This document shows, piece after piece, positions 43,585 through 52,337 of a stretch of 64,000 nucleotides of DNA. Every line of letters begins with the position of its first letter. Position 1 is the first letter of the stretch. Origin of the DNA: Blautia pseudococcoides (GTDB lineage Bacteria > Bacillota > Clostridia > Lachnospirales > Lachnospiraceae); assembly GCF_001689125.2 (NCBI RefSeq), contig NZ_CP015405.2:2769001-2833000 (forward strand), read 5' to 3'. Both the position numbers and the translations under genes were made by a program. The notes beneath the pieces were generated by a model. It saw nothing but the letters and a program-made list of their open reading frames with translations, had not been told where the DNA came from and searched no databases.

Positions 43585-43732
43585 CGTGGTTGCTGTCTCC
43601 CTATATACGGATAAACAAGCCCTGTTAGGAACCATCGCTCTGGGCACCTGCGGGGACATTAGATTTGAAAAAGTACGAACAAAAGGAATATGGGCAGCAA
43701 GTGCATGGAAGATAGCAGAGCGTAATTGTTAA
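43585..43732 (+). pseudogene. Unrecognised C-terminal protein fragment
   Basis: The plus frame reads VAVSLYTDKQALLGTIALG and then TCGDIRFEKVRTKGIWAASA, ending AERNC-stop at about 43732. There is no start codon or ribosome site. Composition and codon use look coding, so it is probably the tail of a gene cut by insertion or deletion. Family not recognised. Confidence 0.4.
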
Positions 43733-43821
43733 TGAAGTCTCATATGCCTTTCTTTACTTGTGTATTTTATAAATTACTGTTTGTAGTGGCAGTTAAGCAA
43801 ATTGGAATTTGAGGTACTAAG

Positions 43822-43998
43822 ATGAAGAAATCAAGACAAAATTATTATGGATGCTTATGTGCAGAAATGTATGAGATTTTACATGAGAAAGCACCGCAAG
43901 ATGAATTAGATTTTTATCTTTCTTATGCAAAAAAAGAGGAAAAGATTTTGGAAGCCTTGTGTGCAAAGCCTTTAAATCAAGGCTTTTTTCCTGTCTAA
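43822..43998 (+). pseudogene. N-terminal remnant of a SAM-dependent methyltransferase
   Basis: 58 codons: MKKSRQNYYGCLCAEMYEIL, then ELDFYLSYAKKEEKILEALC resemble the start of class I methyltransferases of mobile elements, just before the G-x-G SAM motif. It then breaks into an unrelated tail and stop at 43998. A/T-rich composition indicates transfer. Confidence 0.6.
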
Positions 43999-44400
43999 CT
44001 GTCCACAGCAGACCTCCTTTTCCGTTCACTTTCTGTTTTCTGCCGCCTGTGAACTTTGGCGGCGCAGTCGGGGCAGTATTTCCCCGGTTGGATTTTGGAC
44101 GAACACACCGCCGCAGACCGCACAGCGTTTCAAGTCCCTGCCCCGGTAAATCTCCGCTTCCAGCGTCCCGGCGTGCGGCAAGACCGCCCACCGAAACCAT
44201 TTACAGCAGACCGAGCATCTGCGGACAGGTGCAGGTATCCCCATCATCAAGGACAATGCAGTTACCATCCTCATAGTTACAGCACTCCCGCCGTATTAAG
44301 GCGTTGGCCTGTTTCCTCTGCGCTGGTGTCATGCGGTAGGGCGTTCCGTCCGGCCTGCGCTCCAGTGGCGGCAGGCGTTTATATGAATGGCTTCCCGCCC
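43999..44400 (-). pseudogene. Cysteine-rich VLP-type protein of a conjugative element, frameshifted
   Basis: Three minus-strand frames join into one protein: MTPAQRKQANALIRRECC with YEDGNCIVLDDGDTCTCPQ; then CSVCCKWFRWAVLP with DLKRCAVCGG; then KYCPDCAAKVHRRQKTESER. This is the small cysteine-rich protein that accompanies relaxase genes of Clostridial conjugative transposons. At least two frameshifts are present. The part upstream to 44485 is open but not recognised. Confidence 0.75.
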
Positions 44401-44490
44401 ATTTCAATTTCGAGAAAAGAAACGCCCCAAAATCAGAAAAAGAGCGGCCAAGCACTTTAAGGGATTGGCCGCCTTGTCCACCCATTCAGC

Positions 44491-44613
44491 GGAAGGGCGG
44501 GCATTACGGAGCAGCTTAAAGCTACCGACCAACTGAAATGGGTTGGACTTATGAATATGGTCAAGGCACAGGTGGAGGATATCTTCTTTAATGAACTGAT
44601 ATATTGTGATTAG
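44491..44613 (+). pseudogene. TnpV transposon protein, C-terminal fragment
   Basis: The frame reads AGITEQLKATDQLKWVGLMN and ends NELIYCD-stop. This matches the C-terminus of TnpV, a small protein of mobilizable Clostridial transposons. The N-terminal two thirds are missing. Confidence 0.7.
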
Positions 44614-44637
44614 AGTAATGCAAGAACCAATCATATC

Positions 44638-44676
44638 AAAGGGGTACAGCAATTTTTGAATTTGCTGTACCCCTTT
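44638..44676. terminator. 15-bp perfect hairpin before the AraC gene
   Basis: AAAGGGGTACAGCAA and its complement (44662-44676) flank a 9-nt T/A-rich loop. It separates the relic region from the efflux operon. Confidence 0.65.
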
Positions 44677-44806
44677 GGATTTCACTATTTCTTTTAATAA
44701 ACAATTGATATAAAAATTTTATTATAATAGACTTTACAAAAGAGGACAAGAAAAGCGAGGAATATAAATATTTATTCATATAAGATGTGTATGAGGAGGA
44801 AAGAGC

Positions 44807-45673
44807 ATGGAATGGTTGACAAATTTGAGCAATGCCATAGAGTATATTGAAAATAATTTGGATAAAGAAATCTCTTATGACGAAGCCGCCCGAATTGAGT
44901 GCTGCTCGACCTATTATTTTCAACGTATGTTTACCTATGTTGCAGGAATTACATTAGCTGATTATATACGCCGCCGCAGAATGTCGCAGGCTGCTTTTGA
45001 GTTGCAGCGTACAGAGAAAAAAGTGGTGGATGTTGCATTTGAATATGGGTACTCGTCCCCAACATCTTTTAACAGAGCATTTCAAAGTGTTCATGGCATT
45101 ACCCCTGCTGCTGCAAAAAGCAGAGGAAGTCTATTAAATGCGTACCCACCAATCAAGTTTTCGGTTGAAGTCACAGGAGGAAGTGCTATGTCTTATCACA
45201 TTGAGGACAAAGAAGAAATGCGAATTGTCGGTATCCGTACTCCATTGGTAGAGGATATGGAGGAAAACCACAGGAACGTTCCCGAATTTTGGAATAACAC
45301 ACTTAAAGGAGCAGGGTTTTCACAAATATGCGGTCTTTCCACAGAAGAACCAAAGGGAATTTTGGGTATTACTGTCTACGAAAATCCTCAAAACTTTTTT
45401 TACTATATTGCAGCCGCTACCGATGCCCCTGTTCCTGTGGGTATGTACGAATATAAAATCCCTGCGGCAACATGGGTGGTTTTTGAAAATGACGGACGAT
45501 ACAAAGAAAGCGTTCAAAGTGTTTTTAAACGTTTTTATAAAGAATGGTTATTGTTTTCCGGCTATGAATATGCAGGACTACCCGATATTGAGGTATACCC
45601 TATTTCAGACGGAAAGGCCATAAACGGTTACTCCCAAGTTTGGATTGCCGTAAAAAAAGAAAAGGAGAATTGA
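44807..45673 (+). CDS. AraC-type regulator with C-terminal GyrI-like ligand-binding domain
   Basis: 288 residues. Two helix-turn-helix motifs in residues 1-105 (YYFQRMFTYVAGITLADYI; VVDVAFEYGYSSPTSFNRAF) form the AraC DNA-binding domain. Residues 125-288 are a GyrI/SOUL-like effector domain that in relatives binds amphipathic drugs. It is the likely activator of the downstream GyrI-like and ABC genes (3-base gap). Base composition is A/T-richer than the core genome, which suggests transfer. The ATG follows GAGGAGGAAAGAGC. Confidence 0.92.
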   Translation: MEWLTNLSNAIEYIENNLDKEISYDEAARIECCSTYYFQRMFTYVAGITLADYIRRRRMSQAAFELQRTEKKVVDVAFEYGYSSPTSFNRAFQSVHGITPAAAKSRGSLLNAYPPIKFSVEVTGGSAMSYHIEDKEEMRIVGIRTPLVEDMEENHRNVPEFWNNTLKGAGFSQICGLSTEEPKGILGITVYENPQNFFYYIAAATDAPVPVGMYEYKIPAATWVVFENDGRYKESVQSVFKRFYKEWLLFSGYEYAGLPDIEVYPISDGKAINGYSQVWIAVKKEKEN

Positions 45674-45676
45674 AAT

Positions 45677-46132
45677 ATGAATTATCGAGTTGAAATCAAA
45701 GATATTGAGCCTATTCGTGTGGCTTATATGAAGTATGTAGGAGTTGCTACCGAAGCAAACAAAGTGTTCCCTAATGTATTCAAGTCTATCATGGGCAAGG
45801 CAAATGGAGCACCCTTGTTTAGCTATTTATCCATGAACCAAGAAACAAAGGTCGCTGAAATGGAACTTTGTGTGCCGACAGAAATGATGCCAAACGGAAA
45901 CGGTGTGGAAGTAAAAGAGCTGCCACGGATAAAGGCGGTTTGCCTTACTCATGTTGGCTCTTATGAAACGCTTTTTCATGCGTATGCTGCCATTGACGAA
46001 TATGCAAAGGAAAACAAGTTGATATTAGCACCTCCTTTTCGTGAAGTTTTCATTAAAGGTCCGGGAATGCTTATAAAAGGAAATCTCGGCAAGTATATTA
46101 CAGAGGTGCAGTTTCCCATTATGGAGGAATAA
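45677..46132 (+). CDS. Stand-alone GyrI-like small-molecule-binding protein
   Basis: 151 residues, start [20 protein letters not shown], a complete GyrI-like domain (repeated strand-helix modules; [19 protein letters not shown] is the conserved second half). Such proteins sequester or hydrolyse hydrophobic compounds. Located between the AraC/GyrI regulator and an ABC exporter, it probably acts in the same drug response. AAGGAG precedes the ATG. Its stop overlaps the next start region. Confidence 0.88.
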   Translation: MNYRVEIKDIEPIRVAYMKYVGVATEANKVFPNVFKSIMGKANGAPLFSYLSMNQETKVAEMELCVPTEMMPNGNGVEVKELPRIKAVCLTHVGSYETLFHAYAAIDEYAKENKLILAPPFREVFIKGPGMLIKGNLGKYITEVQFPIMEE

Positions 46133-46134
46133 TG

Positions 46135-47088
46135 ATGTATGCGATTGAAGCTCAAAATGTAGTAAAACAGTATAAAAACGGCGTACAGGCGTTAAACGGT
46201 TTGAATATTTCTGTTAAGACGGGCGAAATTTTTTCTTTGTTAGGTCAGAACGGTGCAGGAAAATCCACTTTAATCAAGATATTAACCACCTACTTAAAGC
46301 CTACTTCGGGCAATCTTATCATGCTCGGAAAAGATATTGCAGGACAGGCAGACAAGGTACGCTCTGAAATTGCCTGTGTCGCACAGCAAACCTCCATTGA
46401 CATGCATTTATCCTTAGAGGAAAATATGATGTTTCAAAGCCGACTTTATAAAATCCCCAAAGCAGAAGCAAAAAAGAAAATGGAAACCTTGATTGCGGAT
46501 TTTGGATTGGAACAATATAGAAAATATCCCGTATCCTCTTATTCCGGCGGTGTAAAAAGGCGGCTTGATATTGCACTAAACATGATGACAAATCCTAAAA
46601 TTCTATTTTTGGATGAGCCTACCGTTGGGATGGATATTCAATCCCGTATGAGTATGTGGGAAATGATGAGGAAAATCCGTGATGATTTCGGAACAACCGT
46701 TTTCCTGACAACTCACTATTTGGAAGAAGCAGATAATCTAAGTGATACCGTCTGCATTATGAAAGACGGAAAAGATGTGATACAAGGTACACCTTTGGAA
46801 TTACGCTCCTTTATTAGACAGGACAGTTTACAAATTCAGTTTGCCACTAAGTCGGAGGCACAGAAGTATTTATTGCCACTAAAAGAATGTTTTTCTGACA
46901 AGTTTGTATTTGAGAGAAATACTGAAATCATCATCAACACGAAGGACAGCCATACTGACATGGAAAAGGGAATCCGCTTTTTGTTAGAGCAGCACATCCC
47001 TTGTAATGGTGTTCAAATCGCACAGCCGACTTTAGAAGATGTTTTCTTACGCTTAACTGCTAAAAATGAACAGGAGGAATGTGCATGA
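46135..47088 (+). CDS. ABC transporter ATP-binding protein (DrrA-type drug exporter)
   Basis: 317 residues. Walker A is GQNGAGKST near residue 38, the signature motif SSYSGGVKRRLDIA (here SGG instead of SGGQ), and Walker B ILFLDEPTVGMD, with switch His in TTHYLEEAD. The C-terminal extension is as in DrrA-type exporters. GGAGG is 7 bases before ATG 46135; ATG 46132 is the alternative. It overlaps the permease gene by 4 bases (ATGA). Confidence 0.93.
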   Translation: MYAIEAQNVVKQYKNGVQALNGLNISVKTGEIFSLLGQNGAGKSTLIKILTTYLKPTSGNLIMLGKDIAGQADKVRSEIACVAQQTSIDMHLSLEENMMFQSRLYKIPKAEAKKKMETLIADFGLEQYRKYPVSSYSGGVKRRLDIALNMMTNPKILFLDEPTVGMDIQSRMSMWEMMRKIRDDFGTTVFLTTHYLEEADNLSDTVCIMKDGKDVIQGTPLELRSFIRQDSLQIQFATKSEAQKYLLPLKECFSDKFVFERNTEIIINTKDSHTDMEKGIRFLLEQHIPCNGVQIAQPTLEDVFLRLTAKNEQEECA

Positions 47089-47840
47089 GTGTCTTAACTA
47101 TTTTGCATAGAAATATTAAGTGGCGGTTTCACAATGCCTTTACCATAGTAATCACCATTTTGCAGCCGATGCTTTGGCTTGTTCTTTATAGTGCCATAGC
47201 CGGGCAAACCATGCAAAACACAGGAATTGAAAACTATACCGCTTTTATTTTGCCGGGTCTAATGGTATTGGTTAGCTTTGGCACTTGCAGCAGCGGTGGA
47301 ATTATGAATTATCTGATGAAAGCAGATGGCAGCTTTTACCGTGTACTTATCGCCCCAATCCGTCGCAGCTCTATTGTATTAGGGCAACTTTTAGAAGCGG
47401 TGTTATGTTCGTTTCTTGAAGTGGCAATTATGGTAATTGTAAGCCTGTTCTTTTTTGTGAAAATTCCTATCAGCATCCCAGTGGTTTTTTATACGGTAGT
47501 TTTAGTCTTTCTATCATCGTTTTTTATGGCAGGACTATGTTACGGCATTAGCCTTATACTTCCAAATGAAGTAATGTATGAAACAGTGATGAATGCCATT
47601 GTACTGCCCATTTTCTTCCTAAGCACGGCATTGTTTCCGGCAAACAGTATTACAGGGGCTTTAGGGGTTGCAATCAACCTAAATCCATTTACCCATACAA
47701 TGAACGCATTACGCTCTCTCATTTTATATGGAGAAATTGACATAAAACAAATAATTCTTGTGATGGCTCGGTTTGTTGTATTAGGTTGTATCAGCTTTGG
47801 ATGGGCACACTCCAGATTAAAAAAAGAAACGAACTTATAA
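47085..47840 (+). CDS. ABC-2 type permease of the exporter
   Basis: 251 residues with six predicted membrane helices. The start MSVLTILHRNIKWRFHNAF is followed by the ABC-2 signature around ALFPANSITGALGVAINLNPFTHTMN. GGAGG lies 7 bases before ATG 47085. It pairs with the upstream ATPase, giving a DrrAB-like exporter regulated by the AraC/GyrI protein. Confidence 0.92.
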   Translation: MSVLTILHRNIKWRFHNAFTIVITILQPMLWLVLYSAIAGQTMQNTGIENYTAFILPGLMVLVSFGTCSSGGIMNYLMKADGSFYRVLIAPIRRSSIVLGQLLEAVLCSFLEVAIMVIVSLFFFVKIPISIPVVFYTVVLVFLSSFFMAGLCYGISLILPNEVMYETVMNAIVLPIFFLSTALFPANSITGALGVAINLNPFTHTMNALRSLILYGEIDIKQIILVMARFVVLGCISFGWAHSRLKKETNL

Positions 47841-47946
47841 ATCAAACACCGCCCAACGGTAATAAAAAAACCGTTGTTGTGGCGGCAGGATAGCCATGCC
47901 CATAATATAAAACATAGCTACACGGCGGTAATAAGGAGGTATCGCC

Positions 47947-48018
47947 GTGTTTACGCTGCATAGTTTTAACTTACTAAAAAAAGTCACTCCCCACCATTGG
48001 GGTGCTGTGTCTATATAG
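47947..48018 (+). CDS. Putative 23-aa leader peptide
   Basis: GTG start, 7 bases after a perfect AAGGAGG. The peptide reads (M)FTLHSFNLLKKVTPHHWGA and ends VSI. The start codon lies in a hairpin stem with the ribosome site in the loop. Too short for homology; judged by the ribosome site and the following terminator. Confidence 0.45.
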   Translation: MFTLHSFNLLKKVTPHHWGAVSI

Positions 48019-48058
48019 CTGAACACCCATTTCACCCAACAGGAAATAGGTATCTCCA

Positions 48059-48098
48059 TGCCCGATTGAGATTTTATGAATTTCAGTCGGGCATTTTT
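48059..48098 (+). terminator. Terminator after the leader peptide
   Basis: TGCCCGATTGAGAT pairs with ATTTCAGTCGGGCA (14 bp, two G-U), then TTTTT. Confidence 0.85.
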
Positions 48099-48133
48099 GC
48101 GTTCGGATAAGAAGCAGGCGCGATAGCGCCGGG

Positions 48134-50042
48134 GTAGAGTAGGCGAGTGATATTTTCACTCGCCCCTCATCAAACCGTGCATGAGGTTCTCCCTCACACG
48201 GCTTTCCGACATTCTTCTTTCTACAGCATTACGTCATGCGCTAGCCATTTTCTTTAGTCCTTTTTCGCAAATACTTTTTCTAACAAAGCCTACCTTAGAC
48301 ATATGATTTCGTCTTTGGTGTTTCTTGTTATACCATCTTGTAAAGGTGCAGATAATATACCAATCCAGTGCCAGCATCCATTTTTCGTTAGTTTTGGTTG
48401 AATAATAATTCTTCCATCCTGTGATTTTCGGATTTAGATTTTTAATTAAATCTTCTTCCTTTGCAACCAGCATGCATCGGTTATTAACATTCCTTTTGAT
48501 TTCTGCTTTCATCTTCTTCATGGCTTTTTTGCTTGGGTACTGGTATGTTTCTTTATACAGTTGCCCTTTGCTTGTTTCCGTTGTCATTCTTCTGTGGTGC
48601 ATACCAAGAAAATCAAATCCTTCTTTACCATCCCACATACTGACAATTTTTGTTTTCACTGGATGTATCTTTAAATCCAGTTTTCCCATGATGTATTGAA
48701 GCAGATTCAGTGCATGATTTGCACTTTTCTTGTTCTTACAGATAACCACTGTGTCATCTGCGTACCTTACAAGAATTCCATGAGTAAGTCCATACTTTTC
48801 CCATAGTCTGTCTAGTGTATTTAGGTAGATATTTGCCAGTAACGGAGATATCACCGAACCTTGGGCTGTTCCTAATTCAGAGACTGTTAGGATATTTCCA
48901 TACAGTATCCCTGACTTAAGCCACTGTCTTATCAGTTTCAGAATTCTTCTGTCCGATATGCGTTGTTCCACAAGCAACATCAGTTTATCTTGGTTTACGT
49001 TATCAAAGAACTTTTCGATATCTGCATCTACTACATAATAGCCTTTGTTGTTACATGCTTTTCTTACCACCTCTAGTGCTTGTTTTGCACTTCTTTTTGG
49101 TCTGAATCCATAGGAACAATCTCTAAAGTCAGCTTCGAATACTGGCTCTATCGCTATCTTTGTAGCCATCTGCACAATTCTGTCCTTAACCGTTGGTATT
49201 CCAAGTGGTCTTTCACTTCCGTCTGGTTTTGGTATCATGACACGTTTTACTGGGAATGGTTTGTATTTTCCATCCATCAGTTCCGATTTGATTTCTGTTA
49301 GGTATTTCTCAATCCCCATCGTCTCAATATTTTCGATACTGATACCATCTACACCACTAGAACCTTTGTTAGCTTTTACTCGTTTCCATGCTTCGAAAAG
49401 CACATCATCCCGATATACTTTATCGTATAGTGCATGGAATCTTCGGCTATCACATTTCTTGGCTGTCAGATATAGTTTGTTTTGAAGTTGTCGAACTTTT
49501 TCTTTGGAGTTGTTAGTATTCATTACATTCTCTCACTCTTACCCTCTCTACAAACATGAATGAAGCAGGGAACCTTTCCATAGACTGCGTTTTCTTGCAC
49601 AGTCATTATCGGTACTATGTTCCCCTCCGACTCCCTCCCATCAGAAATACGACTTCGCCAAGCTTATACGCTTTCTCTTTACCTTTCGGTGATGGGTAGG
49701 GTCTCTCCAGTTCCGAACCACACTTTTCATACATACCGCTTCCTCTATACCGAGGGATTCCTCCGTGTTGCTTTCCAGTATCTTCACACGTTCCATGGTT
49801 TTCGCCCATATACCCAAGGCTCAACTTCCCTTTGTTCTCTTTCGAGACCTTTTTTTAACGATACGGCAGAATTCACTTTATGTTACGGTCTGCATGATTG
49901 CTCGCTCCCTTATCGGGTTACTTTATCCACTCGCTTAGCACCCTGTATTACTACAACGCACCGAGTTTAGCTACACGGCTCACTGGCGATTACCGTGACC
50001 GGACTTACACCGGCAAGTGTGGTACAGCTTCGCTGGACACAC
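48134..50042 (-). mobile_element. Group II intron, about 1.9 kb
   Basis: The 5' end GTGTGTCC (minus strand from 50042) and about 520 nt of ribozyme sequence precede the maturase gene. Behind it comes domain V, with GAAAGCCGTGTGAGG opposite CCTCATGCACGGTTT (the AGC triad present), and a domain VI hairpin ending near CTACTCTAC. The 5' exon is a hairpin (GCAAGC/GCTTGC) with TATTTTTGCG, so the intron sits just after a terminator-like motif. Ends are accurate to a few bases. It is inserted in relics of a conjugative element. Confidence 0.85.
48234..49523 (-). CDS. ltrA: Group II intron reverse transcriptase/maturase
   Basis: 429 residues. RT motifs include GVDGISIENIE, PLGIPTVKDRIVQMA, the YGFRP motif, VVDADIEKFFDNVN, GTAQGSVISPLLANIYL and the catalytic RYADD. 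A maturase (X) domain follows (KITGWKNYYS). There is no clear HNH endonuclease domain after it, so the element would depend on nicks or single-stranded target DNA. Intact, so the intron may be mobile. It begins about 520 nt inside the intron. Confidence 0.95.
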   Translation of the reverse strand: MNTNNSKEKVRQLQNKLYLTAKKCDSRRFHALYDKVYRDDVLFEAWKRVKANKGSSGVDGISIENIETMGIEKYLTEIKSELMDGKYKPFPVKRVMIPKPDGSERPLGIPTVKDRIVQMATKIAIEPVFEADFRDCSYGFRPKRSAKQALEVVRKACNNKGYYVVDADIEKFFDNVNQDKLMLLVEQRISDRRILKLIRQWLKSGILYGNILTVSELGTAQGSVISPLLANIYLNTLDRLWEKYGLTHGILVRYADDTVVICKNKKSANHALNLLQYIMGKLDLKIHPVKTKIVSMWDGKEGFDFLGMHHRRMTTETSKGQLYKETYQYPSKKAMKKMKAEIKRNVNNRCMLVAKEEDLIKNLNPKITGWKNYYSTKTNEKWMLALDWYIICTFTRWYNKKHQRRNHMSKVGFVRKSICEKGLKKMASA

Positions 50043-50136
50043 GACGCAAAAATAGCAAGCGTTATACGCTTTCCCTGCTTGCCAGAACATGCGTAACCCA
50101 TTTAGTAAAGATAATCATTAAGGCTTGATTTTTATA

Positions 50137-50169
50137 TATAATCATGTTAATCTGGGTTTAGTAACTAAA
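50137..50169 (+). promoter_or_regulatory. -10 element and palindromic operator of the MarR-type gene
   Basis: TATAAT at 50137-50142, then TTTAGT-A-ACTAAA (50157-50169), a perfect palindrome between the promoter and the start codon. It is well placed for autorepression. The -35 is weak. Confidence 0.5.
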
Positions 50170-50204
50170 TTGATTTACCTGCTAAATTGTATCGAGGTGT
50201 AATT

Positions 50205-50651
50205 ATGAGCGATGAAACCATCAATTTCTTTGAAATGATATATAAAATAATCAACAAATTTAATAGTAAAACAAATAAGCCGAGACACTACGGAACTGAA
50301 CATCTATTGTATAGCTCAGAAGTACATATGATTGAGATAATCGGCCAATATAGCTCATTGACCGCCACACAGATTGCTAATGTTCTAGGTATTACGAAAG
50401 GAGCTGTATCTCAAACAACAGGTAAACTTCTCAAAAAAGGTCTTATCTGCAAAGCATTGTCTCCTAATGGTAACAATGAAGTGCTAATCAGTTTAACGCC
50501 AGATGGTGAAAAAATTTTTCAAAATCATTTGACTTATCATAAGGAGCTTACGGAAAAATTATCTACACTATCGGCAAGGCTCCCTGATAGTAGTTTGGAA
50601 ATTGTGCAAGAAATGCTAAAAACCATAGATAATGCTTTAGACGATTACTGA
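50205..50651 (+). CDS. MarR-family transcriptional regulator
   Basis: 148 residues. The winged helix-turn-helix covers about 45-110 (LTATQIANVLGITKGAVSQTTGKLLKKGLI), with the wing and GEKIF dimer helix after it. ATG 50205 has GAGGTG 6 bases upstream. It forms a pair with an alpha/beta hydrolase (12-base gap), which is a common arrangement for drug or lipid stress. The region is A/T-rich and probably acquired. Confidence 0.9.
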   Translation: MSDETINFFEMIYKIINKFNSKTNKPRHYGTEHLLYSSEVHMIEIIGQYSSLTATQIANVLGITKGAVSQTTGKLLKKGLICKALSPNGNNEVLISLTPDGEKIFQNHLTYHKELTEKLSTLSARLPDSSLEIVQEMLKTIDNALDDY

Positions 50652-50663
50652 GAGGAGAGAATA

Positions 50664-51398
50664 ATGGTTTTTAAAACTATTGGAAAACCGGGAAAGCCTA
50701 TTGCTTTACTTATACATGCCATGTTTGCAACAAGCAATATGTTTAATCCGCTAATCGAGTTGATGCAAGAAGAATATTTTATTGTTTTGCCCACATTATC
50801 AGCCCATACAACAAGTGACATAGAGACACCCCCTTTTCAATCTGCACATGCTGAGAGTACCGAGATTATCAATTATCTGCGACGCAATAATTTTTGTGAC
50901 ATTGAAATTCTTTTAGGCTCATCTTTAGGTGGGATCGTAGCTTTTGATATATTTATAAGACGGCAACTGACAATACATAAAATATTTTTAGATGGAGCAC
51001 CATTTATTCATCTTCCTAACCCAATCATTAAAATAATGGAGACGATATTTAGTCGAGTGTCTTATAAGTCCGCTAAATATCCATGCAAGTCTAACATATT
51101 GGATAAAATGTTTCCTACTATGTCCACAGAAATGAAAAAAGTCTGTGGGCATATGAGTGATAGAACCATTAAGAATTTGACCAAAACCTGCTATACTTAT
51201 CAATTACCAAAGCTGATCGAACTTTCCGAGAATCAATCGGTTACTTTTATATATGGTACTGCTGAAATCGCGCGATTTAGCCTTCCTGCTATACGGAAAT
51301 TTAAAAACTGTAACTTCATAATTAAGAAGGGATATGCTCATTGTAGCTTCTTAATTGAAGAACCTGAAAACTACTTGGAGCTTTTACAAAATACATAA
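50664..51398 (+). CDS. Alpha/beta-fold hydrolase
   Basis: 244 residues. The nucleophile elbow is LLGSSLGGIVAF (Ser), the oxyanion region LLIHAMFATSNMF, with a late His in KGYAHCSFLIEEPE. No signal peptide. It pairs with the MarR-type regulator. Substrate unknown; hydrolysis of an ester or thioester is assumed. Confidence 0.82.
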   Translation: MVFKTIGKPGKPIALLIHAMFATSNMFNPLIELMQEEYFIVLPTLSAHTTSDIETPPFQSAHAESTEIINYLRRNNFCDIEILLGSSLGGIVAFDIFIRRQLTIHKIFLDGAPFIHLPNPIIKIMETIFSRVSYKSAKYPCKSNILDKMFPTMSTEMKKVCGHMSDRTIKNLTKTCYTYQLPKLIELSENQSVTFIYGTAEIARFSLPAIRKFKNCNFIIKKGYAHCSFLIEEPENYLELLQNT

Positions 51399-51522
51399 AC
51401 GACTGAAGAGAAATCAAGGCCTTCAAAATGAACTTCCAGTTTGGCAGGCTAACATTACCCACTACTTCGAGACAAAATGTCCAGAGGTGGTAAGGCCATT
51501 CACCAGAAAGGAGGGCTGCACT

Positions 51523-52236
51523 ATGAACGCGGAGCACCGAGTTTTGATTATTGATAGCGATATGAAAAACTGCAAAGCCATTAAGTACGCTTTGACTGAA
51601 TACGGCATCAGTGCTTATTACACCATGTCCGTGGTAGACGGTATTTAGCGCCTAAATCGTCATAACTACGAGCTTGTGATACTGGACTTCTCCCTGTCGG
51701 AAACAGACGGCTTTCAACTACTCCGTTTTATGCGGCAAATGCGGAATATGCCGATCTAGGTGCTGTCCTCCCTGGGCGGCATTGAGAACAAGGCGAGGGC
51801 ATTCCGATTGGGATCGGATGATTTTCTGGAAAAGCCCCTGGAACTCCAGGAGTGCTTGCTCCGGGCCCAGGCCCTACTCCGGCGTTATTCCTCCGCCGCC
51901 CCACCCTTGCCCGGCCAGCGGTGCTATACCATCGTCACGTTTGAAAACCTGATGATCGACCCCTTAACCCGTCGCGTCCTATACAATAGGCGGGAACTGG
52001 ACTTTACCCGCCGGGAGTTTGATCTGCTATATGTGCTTTCCTCTCAGGCAGGGCGGGTGCTGACCCATGAACAACTGCGTTACTATGTATGGAACGATGA
52101 TTTTGAGGGTGACGAAACCAACGCCATCCCCGTAAGCGTAAGCCGCCTGCGGCAAAAGCTAGGCGACGGAGATTGCATTGAAAATGTCCGAGGCGTGGGC
52201 TATCGTTTCATAGACCCCAGGTGCAAAAAAGAATAA
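51523..52236 (+). pseudogene. OmpR-type response regulator interrupted by two in-frame TAG codons
   Basis: AGGAGG 8 bases before ATG 51523 opens a 237-codon frame: receiver domain (VLIIDSD; LVILDFSLSETDGF with the phospho-Asp; DDFLEKPLEL with Lys) and a winged-helix output domain (DFTRREFDLLYVLSS; VSVSRLRQKLGDG; VRGVGYRF). TAG stops occur at 51646-51648 and 51757-51759, both in the same frame, with no frameshift or gap. Read-through would give a full-length regulator. Otherwise it is a recent pseudogene. No sensor kinase is adjacent. Confidence 0.85.
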
Positions 52237-52337
52237 TGTGTATTAACCGACAGCCCCCCTTTATTTTTTTTTCACTACAGTGGTATAATATGAGTATGCA
52301 AATTAGTAGGAATAATAAAAGAAGGGCATATCTATAA

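Larger units (their letters stand above)
47913..48100 (+). promoter_or_regulatory. Orphan leader-peptide attenuator
   Basis: TTGTGG, 18 bases, CATAAT makes a possible promoter just upstream (about 47876-47905). A 7-bp stem (CACGGCG/CGCCGTG) then displays AAGGAGG in its loop. A 23-codon leader follows at 47947-48018. The segment ends in a 14-bp terminator stem (48059-48072 with 48080-48093) and T5. The layout is that of ribosome-mediated attenuators ahead of resistance genes, but what follows is a group II intron. Confidence 0.5.

Noticed and set aside
43868..43998. Functional methyltransferase
   Set aside because: Only the first ~50 residues are present; the SAM-binding motif is cut off.
47835..48059. 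74-codon minus-strand ORF opposite the leader peptide
   Set aside because: No ribosome site; it covers hairpins and a terminator of the other strand.
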